Of a stretch of 64,000 bases of DNA, positions 17,030-26,364 are shown piece after piece (positions within the stretch are counted from its first letter, which is position 1; the number at the start of each line of letters is the position of its first letter). Below the pieces are notes generated by a model. The model saw only the letters and a program-made list of their open reading frames with translations. It was not told the origin of the DNA and made no database searches. A program made the translations under genes and the position numbers. The stretch is from NCBI RefSeq assembly GCF_045291545.1, contig NZ_CP149514.1, positions 1-64,000 on the forward strand, read 5' to 3'. The stretch is from Gallaecimonas sp045291545 (GTDB taxonomy: Bacteria > Pseudomonadota > Gammaproteobacteria > Enterobacterales > Gallaecimonadaceae).

Positions 17030-18196
17030 TTAGACCCGCTCAAAGACCGTGGCAATGCCCTGGCCCAGGCCAATGCACATGGTAGCCAAGCCCAAGGTGG
17101 CGTCTTTGGACTCCATCAGGTTCAGCAAGGTGGTGCTGATACGAGCGCCGGAGCAGCCCAAGGGGTGGCCAAGGGCAATGGCACCGCCATTGAGGTTGAC
17201 CTTCTCGTCAGCTTGGTCAGCCAGCCCCAGATCTTTGACGCAAGGCAGCGACTGAGCGGCAAAAGCTTCATTGAGCTCGACCAGATCGATATCGTCGATG
17301 CTCAGGCCGGCCCGCTTGAGGGCCTTTTGTGAAGCTGGAACTGGGCCGTAACCCATGATTGATGGGTCGCAACCTGCTACCGCCATGGACCGTACCTTGG
17401 CCCGAGGCTTGAGGCCCAACTCTTTGGCACGCTCAGCAGACATGACCAGCATGGCACTGGCGCCATCAGAAAGGGCGGAAGACGTACCGGCAGTAACAGT
17501 ACCGTTGACTGGATCAAAGACCGGGCGCAGAGCTGCCAGTGACTCGACGGTGGTTTCTGGGCGGATAACTTCATCGTAATCAATGAGTTCCAGTGAACCC
17601 TCGCTGCTATGACCGAGGGTGGGCAGAATTTCGTTTTTAAAACGACCTTCTTGAGTTGCGGCCCAGGCACGTTGATGTGAACGGGCGGCAAAGGCGTCCT
17701 GCTGTTCACGGCTGATACCATGCAGGCGGCCCAGCATCTCGGCGGTCAAGCCCATCATGCCAGAGGCCTTGGCGACACTTTTGGACAGGCCCGGATGGAA
17801 ATCAACACCATGATTCATCGGCACATGCCCCATGTGCTCAACACCACCAATGATGAATACATCGCCCTGGCCAACCATGATGGCGCGGGCTGCATGATGC
17901 AGTGCATCCATGGACGAACCACAGAGGCGGTTGATGGTGGTGGCGGCTACCTGCCTGGGCAAGCCTGCCAGCAGCGAGGCATTGCGGGCAATGTTGAAAC
18001 CCTGCTCCAGGGTCTGCTGCACACAGCCCCAGAGGACGTCTTCAATTTCATTGGGATCTAAGGCGCTGTTGCGTGCCAGCAAGCCTTTAATTAAATGGGC
18101 AGACAATTCCTCGGCGCGGACGTTACGGAACACGCCGCCCTTGGAGCGGCCCATGGGAGTGCGGATGCAGTCGACGATGACAGCTTCTTTAATCAT
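17030..18196 (-). CDS. fadA: 3-ketoacyl-CoA thiolase FadA
   Basis: FadA is the beta subunit of the aerobic fatty acid oxidation complex and cleaves 3-ketoacyl-CoA to acetyl-CoA. The 388-residue protein has the acyl-accepting Cys92 in NRLCGSSMDAL, the GGAIALGHPLGCSGAR His motif, and the C-terminal CIGLGQGIA cysteine motif. It starts 15 bases after fadB on the same strand, forming the usual fadBA operon, and is followed by a strong terminator. Confidence 0.97.
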   Translation of the reverse strand: MIKEAVIVDCIRTPMGRSKGGVFRNVRAEELSAHLIKGLLARNSALDPNEIEDVLWGCVQQTLEQGFNIARNASLLAGLPRQVAATTINRLCGSSMDALHHAARAIMVGQGDVFIIGGVEHMGHVPMNHGVDFHPGLSKSVAKASGMMGLTAEMLGRLHGISREQQDAFAARSHQRAWAATQEGRFKNEILPTLGHSSEGSLELIDYDEVIRPETTVESLAALRPVFDPVNGTVTAGTSSALSDGASAMLVMSAERAKELGLKPRAKVRSMAVAGCDPSIMGYGPVPASQKALKRAGLSIDDIDLVELNEAFAAQSLPCVKDLGLADQADEKVNLNGGAIALGHPLGCSGARISTTLLNLMESKDATLGLATMCIGLGQGIATVFERV

Positions 18197-18211
18197 GTTC
18201 GTTCTCCGTCC

Positions 18212-20362
18212 TTATTGGCCGTAGTAAGTTTTGCCGTTGGCAGCCATGTCACGCATGGTGTCGGTAACCTGATAGAGCTCGCCGAGGTGAGCGTACTGGT
18301 CTGCCAGGGCGACAATTTTATCCAGGCCAACGGTGTCGATGTAGCGGAATACGCCGCCGCGGAATGGCGGGAAGCCCAGGCCATACACCAGGCCCATGTC
18401 GGCTTCTGCCGGGCTGGCGATAATGCCTTCTTCCAGGCAGCGCACGGTTTCGATGATCATCGGCAACATGGTGCGGTTGATGATTTCGTCCGGGCTGAAG
18501 TCATTGTCGGCTTTGACGACGTCCTTGAGCAGGGCATAGCTTTCGTCAGGGGCTTCTTTTTTCGGCTTGCCGCGTTTGTCTTCGCTGTAAACGTAGAAGC
18601 CTTTGCCGTTTTTCTGGCCATAGCGCTCGTTGTCGTACATGACATCAATGGCGTCGCGCTCGGTTTTACCCATGCGACTGGGGAAGCCTTCGGCCATTAC
18701 CGCCTGCGCATGGTGGCCGGTATCAATACCAACAACATCCAGCAGATAAGCGGGGCCCATTGGCCAACCGAATTGTTTTTCCATGACCTTGTCGACAACC
18801 TGGAAATCAGCGCCGTCGCGTACCAGCAGGCTAAAGCCGGCGAAGTAGGGGAACAGTACCCGGTTGACGAAAAAGCCGGGGCAGTCGTTAACCACGATCG
18901 GAGACTTGCCCATTTTCGCGGCATAGGCGACAACGGTCGCCACTGTTTCGTCTGAGGTGTTTTCACCACGGATCACTTCTACCAACGGCATCCGGTGTAC
19001 CGGGTTGAAAAAGTGCATGCCGCAGAAGCGCTCGGGCTTTTTCAGGCTTTTGGCCAGCTGATTGATGGAAATGGTCGAGGTATTGGAGGTCAGTACGGCA
19101 CCGTCGCCGGCTACTGCTTCCACCTCGGCCAGCACATTAGCCTTGATCTTCGGGTTTTCCACCACCGCTTCGACAACCAGATCCACACCCTTGACACTGT
19201 CATAGCTGAGACTGGGGATGATGTTATTGAGCACCGAGGCCATTTTTTTGCCATCAATGCGGCCACGTTCCAGCTGTTTGTTCAGCAGCTTGGAGGCCTC
19301 CGACAGGCCCAGTTGCAAGGCCTTGTCGTTGATGTCTTTCATAACAATGGGGGTGCCGGTGGAAGCGGACTGGTAAGCGATGCCGCCACCCATGATACCT
19401 GCGCCCAGTACGGCTGCCTTATCGACCGTTTTCGCAGCCTTGCCGGCTTTTTTGGCTTTCCCTTTGATCAGCTGGTCATTGAGGAAAATGCCGATCAGGG
19501 CCGTGGCTACGTCAGTCTTGGCCAGTTTCACAAAACCCTGGTTTTCGATGGCCAGTGCTTCATCACGGCCCATACGGGCTGCTGCCTCAATGCCTTTCAC
19601 GGCGGTCATCGGTGCCGGGTAATGTTTACCTGCTTGCTGCGCCACCATCCCGGTAGCGGTGCTAAAGCTCATGCCGGCTTCCAGCTTGTTCAGATGCAGC
19701 GGGGCTTGCTTGTCCTGGCGGCGCGCCTGCCAGTCAAGTTTGCCGGCAAGGGCGCTCTTGGCCATGGCCAAGGCGGCATCAAGCAGCTTGTCTTGGGCTA
19801 CCACGGCGTCTACCAGGCCCAGTTGCAGGGCTTTGTCGGCCTTGTTGTCTTTGCCGGTGGTGATCAGTTCCATGGCGTTGTCGGCACCAATGACGCGCGG
19901 TAACCGTACCGTGCCGCCAAAACCGGGGATCAGACCCAGTTTGACTTCCGGCAGGCCGATACGGGCCGTGTTGTCAGCAACCCGCAAGTCGGTGGCCAGA
20001 ATGCACTCGCAGCCGCCACCCAGGGCAAAACCGGTAATGGCTGATACCGTCGGCATAGGCAAGTCTTCAAGCTTGTTGAAGATAGCGTTGGCCTTTTGTA
20101 CCCAGGCCAGCAGCTCAGGCTCAGGCAGCTTGAAGGTTTCAAGAAATTCGGTGATGTCGGCGCCAACAATAAAGGCCGATTTCGCGGATGCCAGCACCAG
20201 GGCCTGGACGCCGCTGCTGGCCTTGATGGTATCCAGTGCCGCATCCAGCTCGGACAGGGTCTGGCGGTCAAATTTGTTTACGGAACCCGGGGCGTCAAAG
20301 GTCAGTACGGCAATGCCGTCTGACTGCAGCGCCACCTTGAGATTGTCACCTTGGTAAAGCAT
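18212..20362 (-). CDS. fadB: Fatty acid oxidation complex alpha subunit FadB
   Basis: FadB carries enoyl-CoA hydratase and isomerase activity in its N-terminal crotonase domain and L-3-hydroxyacyl-CoA dehydrogenase activity in the C-terminal half. The 716-residue protein (E. coli 729) shows the crotonase motifs GFALGGGCECILATDLR and GLPEVKLGLIPGFGGTVRLP, the NAD-binding motif GAGIMGGGIAYQ and the catalytic HFFNPVHRMPLVEVI. It leads the fadBA operon. The upstream region holds a PsrA-like palindrome at 20454, a plausible site for fatty-acid-responsive control. Confidence 0.97.
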   Translation of the reverse strand: MLYQGDNLKVALQSDGIAVLTFDAPGSVNKFDRQTLSELDAALDTIKASSGVQALVLASAKSAFIVGADITEFLETFKLPEPELLAWVQKANAIFNKLEDLPMPTVSAITGFALGGGCECILATDLRVADNTARIGLPEVKLGLIPGFGGTVRLPRVIGADNAMELITTGKDNKADKALQLGLVDAVVAQDKLLDAALAMAKSALAGKLDWQARRQDKQAPLHLNKLEAGMSFSTATGMVAQQAGKHYPAPMTAVKGIEAAARMGRDEALAIENQGFVKLAKTDVATALIGIFLNDQLIKGKAKKAGKAAKTVDKAAVLGAGIMGGGIAYQSASTGTPIVMKDINDKALQLGLSEASKLLNKQLERGRIDGKKMASVLNNIIPSLSYDSVKGVDLVVEAVVENPKIKANVLAEVEAVAGDGAVLTSNTSTISINQLAKSLKKPERFCGMHFFNPVHRMPLVEVIRGENTSDETVATVVAYAAKMGKSPIVVNDCPGFFVNRVLFPYFAGFSLLVRDGADFQVVDKVMEKQFGWPMGPAYLLDVVGIDTGHHAQAVMAEGFPSRMGKTERDAIDVMYDNERYGQKNGKGFYVYSEDKRGKPKKEAPDESYALLKDVVKADNDFSPDEIINRTMLPMIIETVRCLEEGIIASPAEADMGLVYGLGFPPFRGGVFRYIDTVGLDKIVALADQYAHLGELYQVTDTMRDMAANGKTYYGQ

Positions 20363-20453
20363 TTGGCGTTCTCCCTTTGTGCCAGTGGGGCAGGTAGGTG
20401 GTCAAACCAGTCAAGGCATGATGGTAGCAAAATGAGCAGATTGCAACAGCCAA

Positions 20454-20470
20454 TTCAAACATCCGTTTAA
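20454..20470. promoter_or_regulatory. Candidate PsrA-type fatty acid regulator box
   Basis: TTCAAACATCCGTTTAA contains CAAAC-N4-GTTT, close to the PsrA pattern G/CAAAC-N2-4-GTTTG/C described in pseudomonads and related gammaproteobacteria; only the last position deviates. It lies about 90 bases upstream of fadB in the fadB/pepQ divergent region. The regulator gene is not in the window. Confidence 0.5.
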
Positions 20471-20580
20471 GCGCGGTTTCGGTCTGCCCCGGCCTCCTGA
20501 CCGCTGGGCGGCTGTGGCTTGGGGACGGTCCGCGGGCAATGGTAGGATGAGCGTTTCCCATCAACCTGACGGTGAATAGT

Positions 20581-21900
20581 ATGGAACATCTGGCAGCCCT
20601 TTACCCCGACCATCTGGCCGAGTTGCAACGGCGTACCAAAGCGGTACTGGCGCGCAGCGGTTATCAGGCCCTGGCTATTCATGGCGGCCAGCCGCTGGAT
20701 GTGTTTCTTGACGACATGCACTATCCGTTCAAGGTTAATCCCCACTTCAAACACTGGCTGCCGGTTACAGACAACCCCCATTGCTGGCTTATCGTCAATG
20801 GTGAAGACAAGCCGAAACTGCTGTTCTTCCGGCCGGTTGATTTCTGGCACAAAGTGGCAGATGTACCGGCAGACTACTGGGCAGAGCATGTTGAGATTGT
20901 GCTGATTGATTCACCGCAAGCAGCTGCTCAGGCGTTACCACAGGATAAAAACCGCGTTGCATATATTGGTGAACACCTGGAGTACGCCAAAAGCCTCGGC
21001 TTTAGCGACTGTAACCCGGCGCCAGTACTGAACTATCTGCATTATCACCGTGCTTACAAAACCGATTGGGAACTGGCGTGCCTGCGTAAAGCCAATGCCA
21101 TTGCCGTAAAAGGTCATATGGCGGCCCGGGCCGCTTTTTATGCCGGTGGTAGCGAGTTTGCCATCAATCAGGCTTACCTGGCGGCCACCGAACAGGGCGA
21201 CAATGATATGCCCTATGGCAACATTGTTGCGCTCAATCGCAATGCTGCCATCCTGCACTACATGCACTTTGATCGGCAGCCACAAGAGCACAGCCGCAGC
21301 TTTTTGATTGATGCCGGTGCCAGCTTTAATGGTTATGCCGCCGATATCACCCGTACCTATGCCCGCGAGGATAACGCCTTTGCCGAATTGACTGCGGCAG
21401 TGGCTAAGCTGGAACAGGAGCTGGTGGCACAACTGACACCGGGTAAGATGTATGCCGAACTGCACCACCAGTGCCACCTGGGTATTGCCGCTATTCTCAG
21501 GGACTTTGACCTCATCCGTTGTGATGCCCAGACCGCATTGGCAAGTGGTATTAACCGCGCCTTCTTCCCGCATGGTCTGGGGCACCACCTGGGGCTGCAG
21601 GTACATGATATGGGCGGTTTTATGGCCAATGATTTTGGTGACCGCCAAGCTCCACCAGCGCAGCACCCCTTCCTGCGTACGACCCGTAAGGTTGAGGCTG
21701 GCAATGTGCTGACCATTGAGCCTGGGCTGTACTTTATCGATAGCCTGCTGGCCGATGTGAAAAACGGTGAACATGCCGAGCAGGTTAACTGGGAGAAAGT
21801 CGAAGCGTTCAAGCCGTTTGGTGGCATTCGTATCGAGGATGACGTGATCGTTCACCATGACCATGTCGAGAACATGACCCGCAAACTGGGACTGGCCTGA
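20581..21900 (+). CDS. pepQ: Xaa-Pro dipeptidase PepQ
   Basis: PepQ hydrolyses dipeptides with C-terminal proline in the cytoplasm using two metal ions. The 439-residue protein (E. coli 443) has the pita-bread fold ligands: Asp in IDAGASFNGYAADITRTYA (two Asp), His in FFPHGLGHHLGLQVHD, Glu in LTIEPGLYF and Glu in GGIRIEDDVIV. The ATG at 20581 is favoured over a GTG nine bases upstream. It is divergent from fadB, as in E. coli, and followed by a parS palindrome. Confidence 0.95.
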   Translation: MEHLAALYPDHLAELQRRTKAVLARSGYQALAIHGGQPLDVFLDDMHYPFKVNPHFKHWLPVTDNPHCWLIVNGEDKPKLLFFRPVDFWHKVADVPADYWAEHVEIVLIDSPQAAAQALPQDKNRVAYIGEHLEYAKSLGFSDCNPAPVLNYLHYHRAYKTDWELACLRKANAIAVKGHMAARAAFYAGGSEFAINQAYLAATEQGDNDMPYGNIVALNRNAAILHYMHFDRQPQEHSRSFLIDAGASFNGYAADITRTYAREDNAFAELTAAVAKLEQELVAQLTPGKMYAELHHQCHLGIAAILRDFDLIRCDAQTALASGINRAFFPHGLGHHLGLQVHDMGGFMANDFGDRQAPPAQHPFLRTTRKVEAGNVLTIEPGLYFIDSLLADVKNGEHAEQVNWEKVEAFKPFGGIRIEDDVIVHHDHVENMTRKLGLA

Positions 21901-21907
21901 TACAAGG

Positions 21908-21931
21908 GCGGGGTTTCACGTGAAACCCCGC
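21908..21931. promoter_or_regulatory. parS: parS centromere-like site 4 within a 24-bp perfect palindrome
   Basis: The 14-bp core GTTTCACGTGAAAC at 21913-21926 is identical to the core of the consensus parS site. The palindrome extends perfectly to 24 bp through GCGGG/CCCGC arms, so the flanking T and A of the consensus are replaced by G and C. It lies seven bases after the pepQ stop and could also form an RNA hairpin there, although no T run follows. Confidence 0.82.
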
Positions 21932-21938
21932 ATTCACT

Positions 21939-22532
21939 ATGAGTTACCTCATTCCGGCCGCCCCGGCCGAGCACACGGAACTGATCAAAAAAAGCCGTTT
22001 TATAACCCTGCTGGCGCATACCCCGGGGCTTGCTGCCGCGCGGGCGTTCTGGCAGCAAGCCAAGGATGCACACCCTGACGCCCGGCACTGGTGCTTTGCG
22101 GCCGTGGCTGGTGCTCCCGGTGATGGCCAGCAGTTTGCCATGAGTGATGATGGTGAGCCGGCCGGCACCGCCGGCAAACCTATGTTGGCGCAGCTTCAGG
22201 GTTCCGGTATTGGTGAAATCAGCGCCGTGGTGGTGCGTTATTACGGGGGTATCAAGTTGGGCACCGGAGGCCTGGTGAAAGCCTATGGCGGAGGTGTTGG
22301 CGCGGCTTTAGCGGCGTTGCCCAGGCAGGTGTTCGTGCCGCAACAGCTGCTGGAGTTGACACTGGATTACCCCCAGCAACCGCACCTGCAGCGGTTACTG
22401 GCGGAATTTCAGGGCCAGTGCCTGAACAGTGATTTTACCGCCACGTTGCGCTGTACCGTCTCAGTACCGGCGGTGGCCGCCAGCGACTTTGCTGCCCGTG
22501 CGGCACTGGCCGGGATCAGCGTTGCAACATAA
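21939..22532 (+). CDS. yigZ: IMPACT/YigZ family protein
   Basis: This 197-residue protein (E. coli YigZ 204) has the N-terminal IMPACT domain with the conserved GDGQQFAMSDDGEPAGTAGKP and VVRYYGGIKLGTGGLVKAY stretches, followed by a small ferredoxin-like C-terminal domain. The family is linked to translation regulation by homology to eukaryotic IMPACT, but the bacterial role is unsettled. It follows pepQ as in E. coli, where trkH comes next; here the pel operon intervenes. Its last 17 bases overlap the convergent pelG 3' end. Confidence 0.9.
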   Translation: MSYLIPAAPAEHTELIKKSRFITLLAHTPGLAAARAFWQQAKDAHPDARHWCFAAVAGAPGDGQQFAMSDDGEPAGTAGKPMLAQLQGSGIGEISAVVVRYYGGIKLGTGGLVKAYGGGVGAALAALPRQVFVPQQLLELTLDYPQQPHLQRLLAEFQGQCLNSDFTATLRCTVSVPAVAASDFAARAALAGISVAT

Positions 22533-23883
22533 AGGTTTCGTATTCCAGCGATTCAAACTGCCTTGATAGCCAGACCAGGCCAACCATGGTGCTGATCACC
22601 GTGGCCAGGGCAAAGCCGTAACCGTAATAGTGTGGCCCTGCCAGAATCGATAGGTAGGTCAGCAGAGCGTTACAGAGCATGAACAGGCCGGTAATGGCCA
22701 TGGCGCTGTAGCGCTTGTCGAGGTAGAACATGACGTTCAGTATCGACAGCAACACCACCTGTACGCCGACCCCGACTACGTCAATGTAGAGCAAGGTGGC
22801 GTAATGCTCGTCAATGCCAATCAGCTTCAGGAGCTTTTCACCCCACAGCAGCAGTAATGCCATGGTGATGCCCTGGATCTTGAAAATGTCGTAAATACCG
22901 TTACGGGCGGTGCGTACCATGTCGTCTTTGAGGTGGTAGATTTCCTGTAGCGAAGCGCCCTCGCGTACGGCGTTATAAAAGTTGTCGTAGCGCTCGGCAA
23001 AATCGGTTTCCATACGCACTAGAAAAACCGCCATGCCAGGAATGATGGACAGATACGCCAGGAAAATTGGAAAGTCATAGATGGGACTGGCCCGCAGGGG
23101 GCCAAGAATAGCCACCGAGGTGCTGGGGTAATACCAGAACAGGAATTTATCGGCCCATACCCCGACGTTATAGAACAGGCCGCAAAAAAACAGGCTGTAG
23201 AACACCCGACGGTGATCGAGAAAGTCAAAGCGGATCAGCTGGTCGCCCGGGTAACGCATGGTAATAAACACCAGGAAGGCAATCATCAACCCGGCTTCGC
23301 CAATGAAAAAGGCGAGCAGTAGACCGTCCATCTGCCAGTGGCGCAGGAATAGGGACATGACCACCATCAGGCCGTAACCACTGACCATGGTGCCGAGAAT
23401 GACGCGGTACTCTTTCATCCCAGACAGAAAAATCACCGCCATCCACTGATTACACAGGCTGATAAAGGCGCCGGCCATCAGCAGCCGTTCCACTTGTGAT
23501 AACGGAATGAAAGACCAGGCGCCAGCGACAAACAGCAGCGCAAACAGTGTCACCACCAGCATGGCACCGAGCAGGTTCGGTAACACCCGGTCATTCTTGC
23601 GCAGGAAAAACAGGTCAGAGACATAACGGGTCAGCAGCAACTGCAAGCCGCCGGTGAGGATCAGCGAACTGGCCATCATGTAGGTGACGGAGGTCAGGAA
23701 CTGCACAATCAGCGCCTGCGGGATCACAAAGCCGAAACTCATGATACCGATGATAAGCAGAGCGAGGATCGACAGCACCCAGGGGCCGGAACCAATCAGG
23801 CCGGCATAACCGTAGGCTTCAAATACCGACAGCAGGGTATTTTTGTGGAGGATTTTGCGGATCTCAAAACCTATTCCGGCCAT
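22516..23883 (-). CDS. pelG: Pel polysaccharide export protein PelG
   Basis: PelG is an inner membrane protein of the polysaccharide transporter superfamily that, with PelD, PelE and the glycosyltransferase PelF, forms the Pel synthase complex. The 455-residue length matches Pseudomonas aeruginosa PelG (456). It has about 12 hydrophobic segments, starting at GLIGSGPWVLSILALLIIGI, and the typical N-terminus AGIGFEIRKIL. It is the last gene of the operon and overlaps pelF by 13 bases. Confidence 0.95.
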   Translation of the reverse strand: MAGIGFEIRKILHKNTLLSVFEAYGYAGLIGSGPWVLSILALLIIGIMSFGFVIPQALIVQFLTSVTYMMASSLILTGGLQLLLTRYVSDLFFLRKNDRVLPNLLGAMLVVTLFALLFVAGAWSFIPLSQVERLLMAGAFISLCNQWMAVIFLSGMKEYRVILGTMVSGYGLMVVMSLFLRHWQMDGLLLAFFIGEAGLMIAFLVFITMRYPGDQLIRFDFLDHRRVFYSLFFCGLFYNVGVWADKFLFWYYPSTSVAILGPLRASPIYDFPIFLAYLSIIPGMAVFLVRMETDFAERYDNFYNAVREGASLQEIYHLKDDMVRTARNGIYDIFKIQGITMALLLLWGEKLLKLIGIDEHYATLLYIDVVGVGVQVVLLSILNVMFYLDKRYSAMAITGLFMLCNALLTYLSILAGPHYYGYGFALATVISTMVGLVWLSRQFESLEYETFMLQR

Positions 23884-25379
23884 AACATGCTGTCCTTGTA
23901 CAGTTGCAGGTAGCGTTCAAACATCAGCGACTCATCATAGTAACGGCGTACCCGCGCCAGGCCGCTTTGCTGCAGGTGTTGCCAGCGCTTGCTGTCGCTC
24001 AGCAGCCGCACCATGGCACTGGCTGTGGCCCCAGGTGTGGCAATGGGCACCACTTCGCCAGCAACACCAAGGCTGTGATCGTCACCCGGGTGGCCTTCAA
24101 TAATTTCCCGGCAGGAGCCTACATCGGTGGCCAGTACCGGCACACCGGCTGCCATGGCTTCCAGCAACACCAGGGGCTGTGCTTCGGAAATGGACGTCAA
24201 GGCAACCAGCCCCAGCTGCGGCAGGATCTCAGTCACATCCTGCATCCCCAGAAACTTCACTCTGCCGCCCAAGTCCAGGCTGTCGACCAGTAATTGGCAT
24301 TCGGCGACATACTCTTTGTCTTCCTCCAGCGGCCCCACTATCCAGCCTTGCAGATCCGGCTTCGCCGACAAGGCCTCTTTAATGGCCCGAATAAAAGTCT
24401 TGATGTCCTTGATGGGCACTACGCGGCCAATCAGTCCAACTACCGGGGGAATATCTGGGCCACGTTTGGCCAGCGCTTCGACAAAGCGGCTGATGCGGAT
24501 CCCGTTAGGGATCACCTGAGTGCGGGTGGCTTCGGCGCCGTCGCGGATCTGGCGCTGCCGGTTGCCTTCATAGAGAGAGACGATGGGGTTGGCGTAGTGG
24601 TAGGCGGTGCGCCCCAGCTGCTCGAAAAAGTGGATCCACATGCGGCGGATAAAGCCCATGTCGGCATTGAGGCTAGTGCCCAGCCGGTTTTCTGATTCGC
24701 GGATCCAACCGGCCTGGATCAGGTCAATCTTGCGCTCTTTGGTGTATATGCCATGTTCGGTAATGGCAAACGGCACATCATTGATAAGACTGGCGCCGGC
24801 GCCCAAAATTCCGGCATAACCCGTTGAAATAGAATGAATAAGCCGGGTTTTTGGCAGATCTCTGGCAATCTGCGTGATGGTGAACAGGGGCCGGTAGAGG
24901 TTGCGATAAGCCCAGAAAAAGTCCACGAAAGAAGGGTCATCACAGTAGGTCAGGTAGTAATCCGCTAACACTTTCCAAGACGCTTGCGAGTATAGAAAGT
25001 CTTCTTCACTGATCCCCTCTGTGGTACCCAGGGTCAGAAAAATGTGACGCAACAGCTCTTCTTCAATAGGTTCGCTACTGTCGCGAAAATACTGCTGCAG
25101 TGCTTGCCAGCGGGCAAAAAGCAGCTCGCTGCCCGGGCGGCTGGCGGGTTTGCTGTGAGTGAAATCGTCGCCCAGCATGTAATGCACCGACAGACCGGTA
25201 ACATTTTTCGGCAGGGTATATTGTACCGGCCCGTAATGGCTGGGGTGGCCACCAAGAAAGACCAGTTCAAAGGTCAGCTCCGGCAGGCCGCTGATCATCT
25301 GGTGCACCCAGCTGGAAACGCCGCCGCGCACATAAGGATAGGTGCCTTCGAGCACCAGCAGAATATCGGCTTTAATCAT
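23871..25379 (-). CDS. pelF: Pel polysaccharide glycosyltransferase PelF
   Basis: PelF is a cytosolic GT4-family glycosyltransferase that uses UDP-N-acetyl sugars to polymerise the Pel chain. The 502-residue protein (P. aeruginosa 507) has the N-terminal DILLVLEGTYPYVRGGVSSW motif, the FAITEHGIYTKERKID block, VGLIGRVVPIKDIKTFI, and the E-x7-E catalytic pair in SEAQPLVLLEAMAAGVPV. It overlaps pelE by eight bases and pelG by 13, consistent with tight co-translation. Confidence 0.96.
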   Translation of the reverse strand: MIKADILLVLEGTYPYVRGGVSSWVHQMISGLPELTFELVFLGGHPSHYGPVQYTLPKNVTGLSVHYMLGDDFTHSKPASRPGSELLFARWQALQQYFRDSSEPIEEELLRHIFLTLGTTEGISEEDFLYSQASWKVLADYYLTYCDDPSFVDFFWAYRNLYRPLFTITQIARDLPKTRLIHSISTGYAGILGAGASLINDVPFAITEHGIYTKERKIDLIQAGWIRESENRLGTSLNADMGFIRRMWIHFFEQLGRTAYHYANPIVSLYEGNRQRQIRDGAEATRTQVIPNGIRISRFVEALAKRGPDIPPVVGLIGRVVPIKDIKTFIRAIKEALSAKPDLQGWIVGPLEEDKEYVAECQLLVDSLDLGGRVKFLGMQDVTEILPQLGLVALTSISEAQPLVLLEAMAAGVPVLATDVGSCREIIEGHPGDDHSLGVAGEVVPIATPGATASAMVRLLSDSKRWQHLQQSGLARVRRYYDESLMFERYLQLYKDSMLWPE

Positions 25380-26364
25380 GCCAGTACTCTCTTAATTGCT
25401 GTAGCGCACTGCCCCGTTGCTGCTGCGGCAGGTTTGCCAGGTAGGCTTTGCATTCGGGGTAACGGCGCTGATAGAAGGCCACTTCAGCCAGATAGGGCAA
25501 GACGTGGCGGCGGGCGATGCCGGATTGCTCGGCTTGCTCCAGGCAATCGCGGGCTTCCTGAAGACGCCCTTGAGCGAGGTAGATACGACCGAGGAAGACG
25601 CGGGCGGCTTCTGACGGCCGCTGCGACAGGCTCAGCCGGGCATAGTGGGCGGCCCGCGACAGCACGTACTGGCGCAGCTCCCCTTGGGCCAGTCCCAGGT
25701 AACTGAGTTCCCAGTAGCGGTCTGCCAGTTGTCGCTGAATACGCCAGTGCTGGTGTTGTTGCTGCTGATCACGAAGACTGTGCTGCAATTCATGGATCTG
25801 CTGGTTAATAGCATTTTCCTTGCCATCAAGCAGGGAATAGGCCAGCAGCCGCACATCATCTTCCAGGTCAGTCAACGCTAGGCGCAGAATAGGAATAGCT
25901 TCTTTATCCGGCATGTTGCGGGTGGCCATGACGGCGGCCAGCCGTTTGTTGGGTTCGACGGCGTGCTTGAGTATGGCGCGCAGGCCACCGAGGGAATACA
26001 CCGGCCGCCGGGATATGGCCAGTGGCTCGAAGGGCAGATCCGGTATCGGGTGCTCGTCAAAGTCCTTGTCATGGTAAGGGCGAGGTTTGTGCAGGGCATA
26101 CAGCAGCAGCGCGCTGATCAAGATCCCGGCCCCCGGCAAGCCGACTTGCAGCAAGAACAAAAACAGCCAAGATGACAGCACTGGCCGGCTGTACCGCGTC
26201 GGCAGCAGTCGTACCACCAGCAGCGCCATCAGGGCGCTGGCTGCCAGATGCATGGTCAGTGCGGCCGCTAAATTGCCGTAATCGTAAGGGTTTTGTCGAA
26301 GCACCGGCCAGATGGCAGCCTCCAGCAGTACCGCCGGTATCACTCCCAGCAAGGCAATGATCAT
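25372..26364 (-). CDS. pelE: Pel biosynthesis inner membrane TPR protein PelE
   Basis: PelE is a membrane-anchored TPR protein of the Pel synthase complex. The 330-residue product (P. aeruginosa 329) starts with hydrophobic segments (IIALLGVIPAVLLEAAI, then ALTMHLAASALMALLVVRLL and WLFLFLLQVGLPGAGILISA) followed by a cytosolic helical-repeat region (YARLSLSQRPSEAARVFLG, YLAQGRLQEARDCLEQAEQ). The start overlaps the pelD stop in ATGA. Identity rests on position, length and architecture. Confidence 0.92.
   Translation of the reverse strand: MIIALLGVIPAVLLEAAIWPVLRQNPYDYGNLAAALTMHLAASALMALLVVRLLPTRYSRPVLSSWLFLFLLQVGLPGAGILISALLLYALHKPRPYHDKDFDEHPIPDLPFEPLAISRRPVYSLGGLRAILKHAVEPNKRLAAVMATRNMPDKEAIPILRLALTDLEDDVRLLAYSLLDGKENAINQQIHELQHSLRDQQQQHQHWRIQRQLADRYWELSYLGLAQGELRQYVLSRAAHYARLSLSQRPSEAARVFLGRIYLAQGRLQEARDCLEQAEQSGIARRHVLPYLAEVAFYQRRYPECKAYLANLPQQQRGSALQQLREYWHD

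Noticed and set aside
18095..19903. Two long plus-strand frames antisense to fadA/fadB
   Set aside because: They are shadows of the fadBA coding sequence with no independent start signals or motifs.
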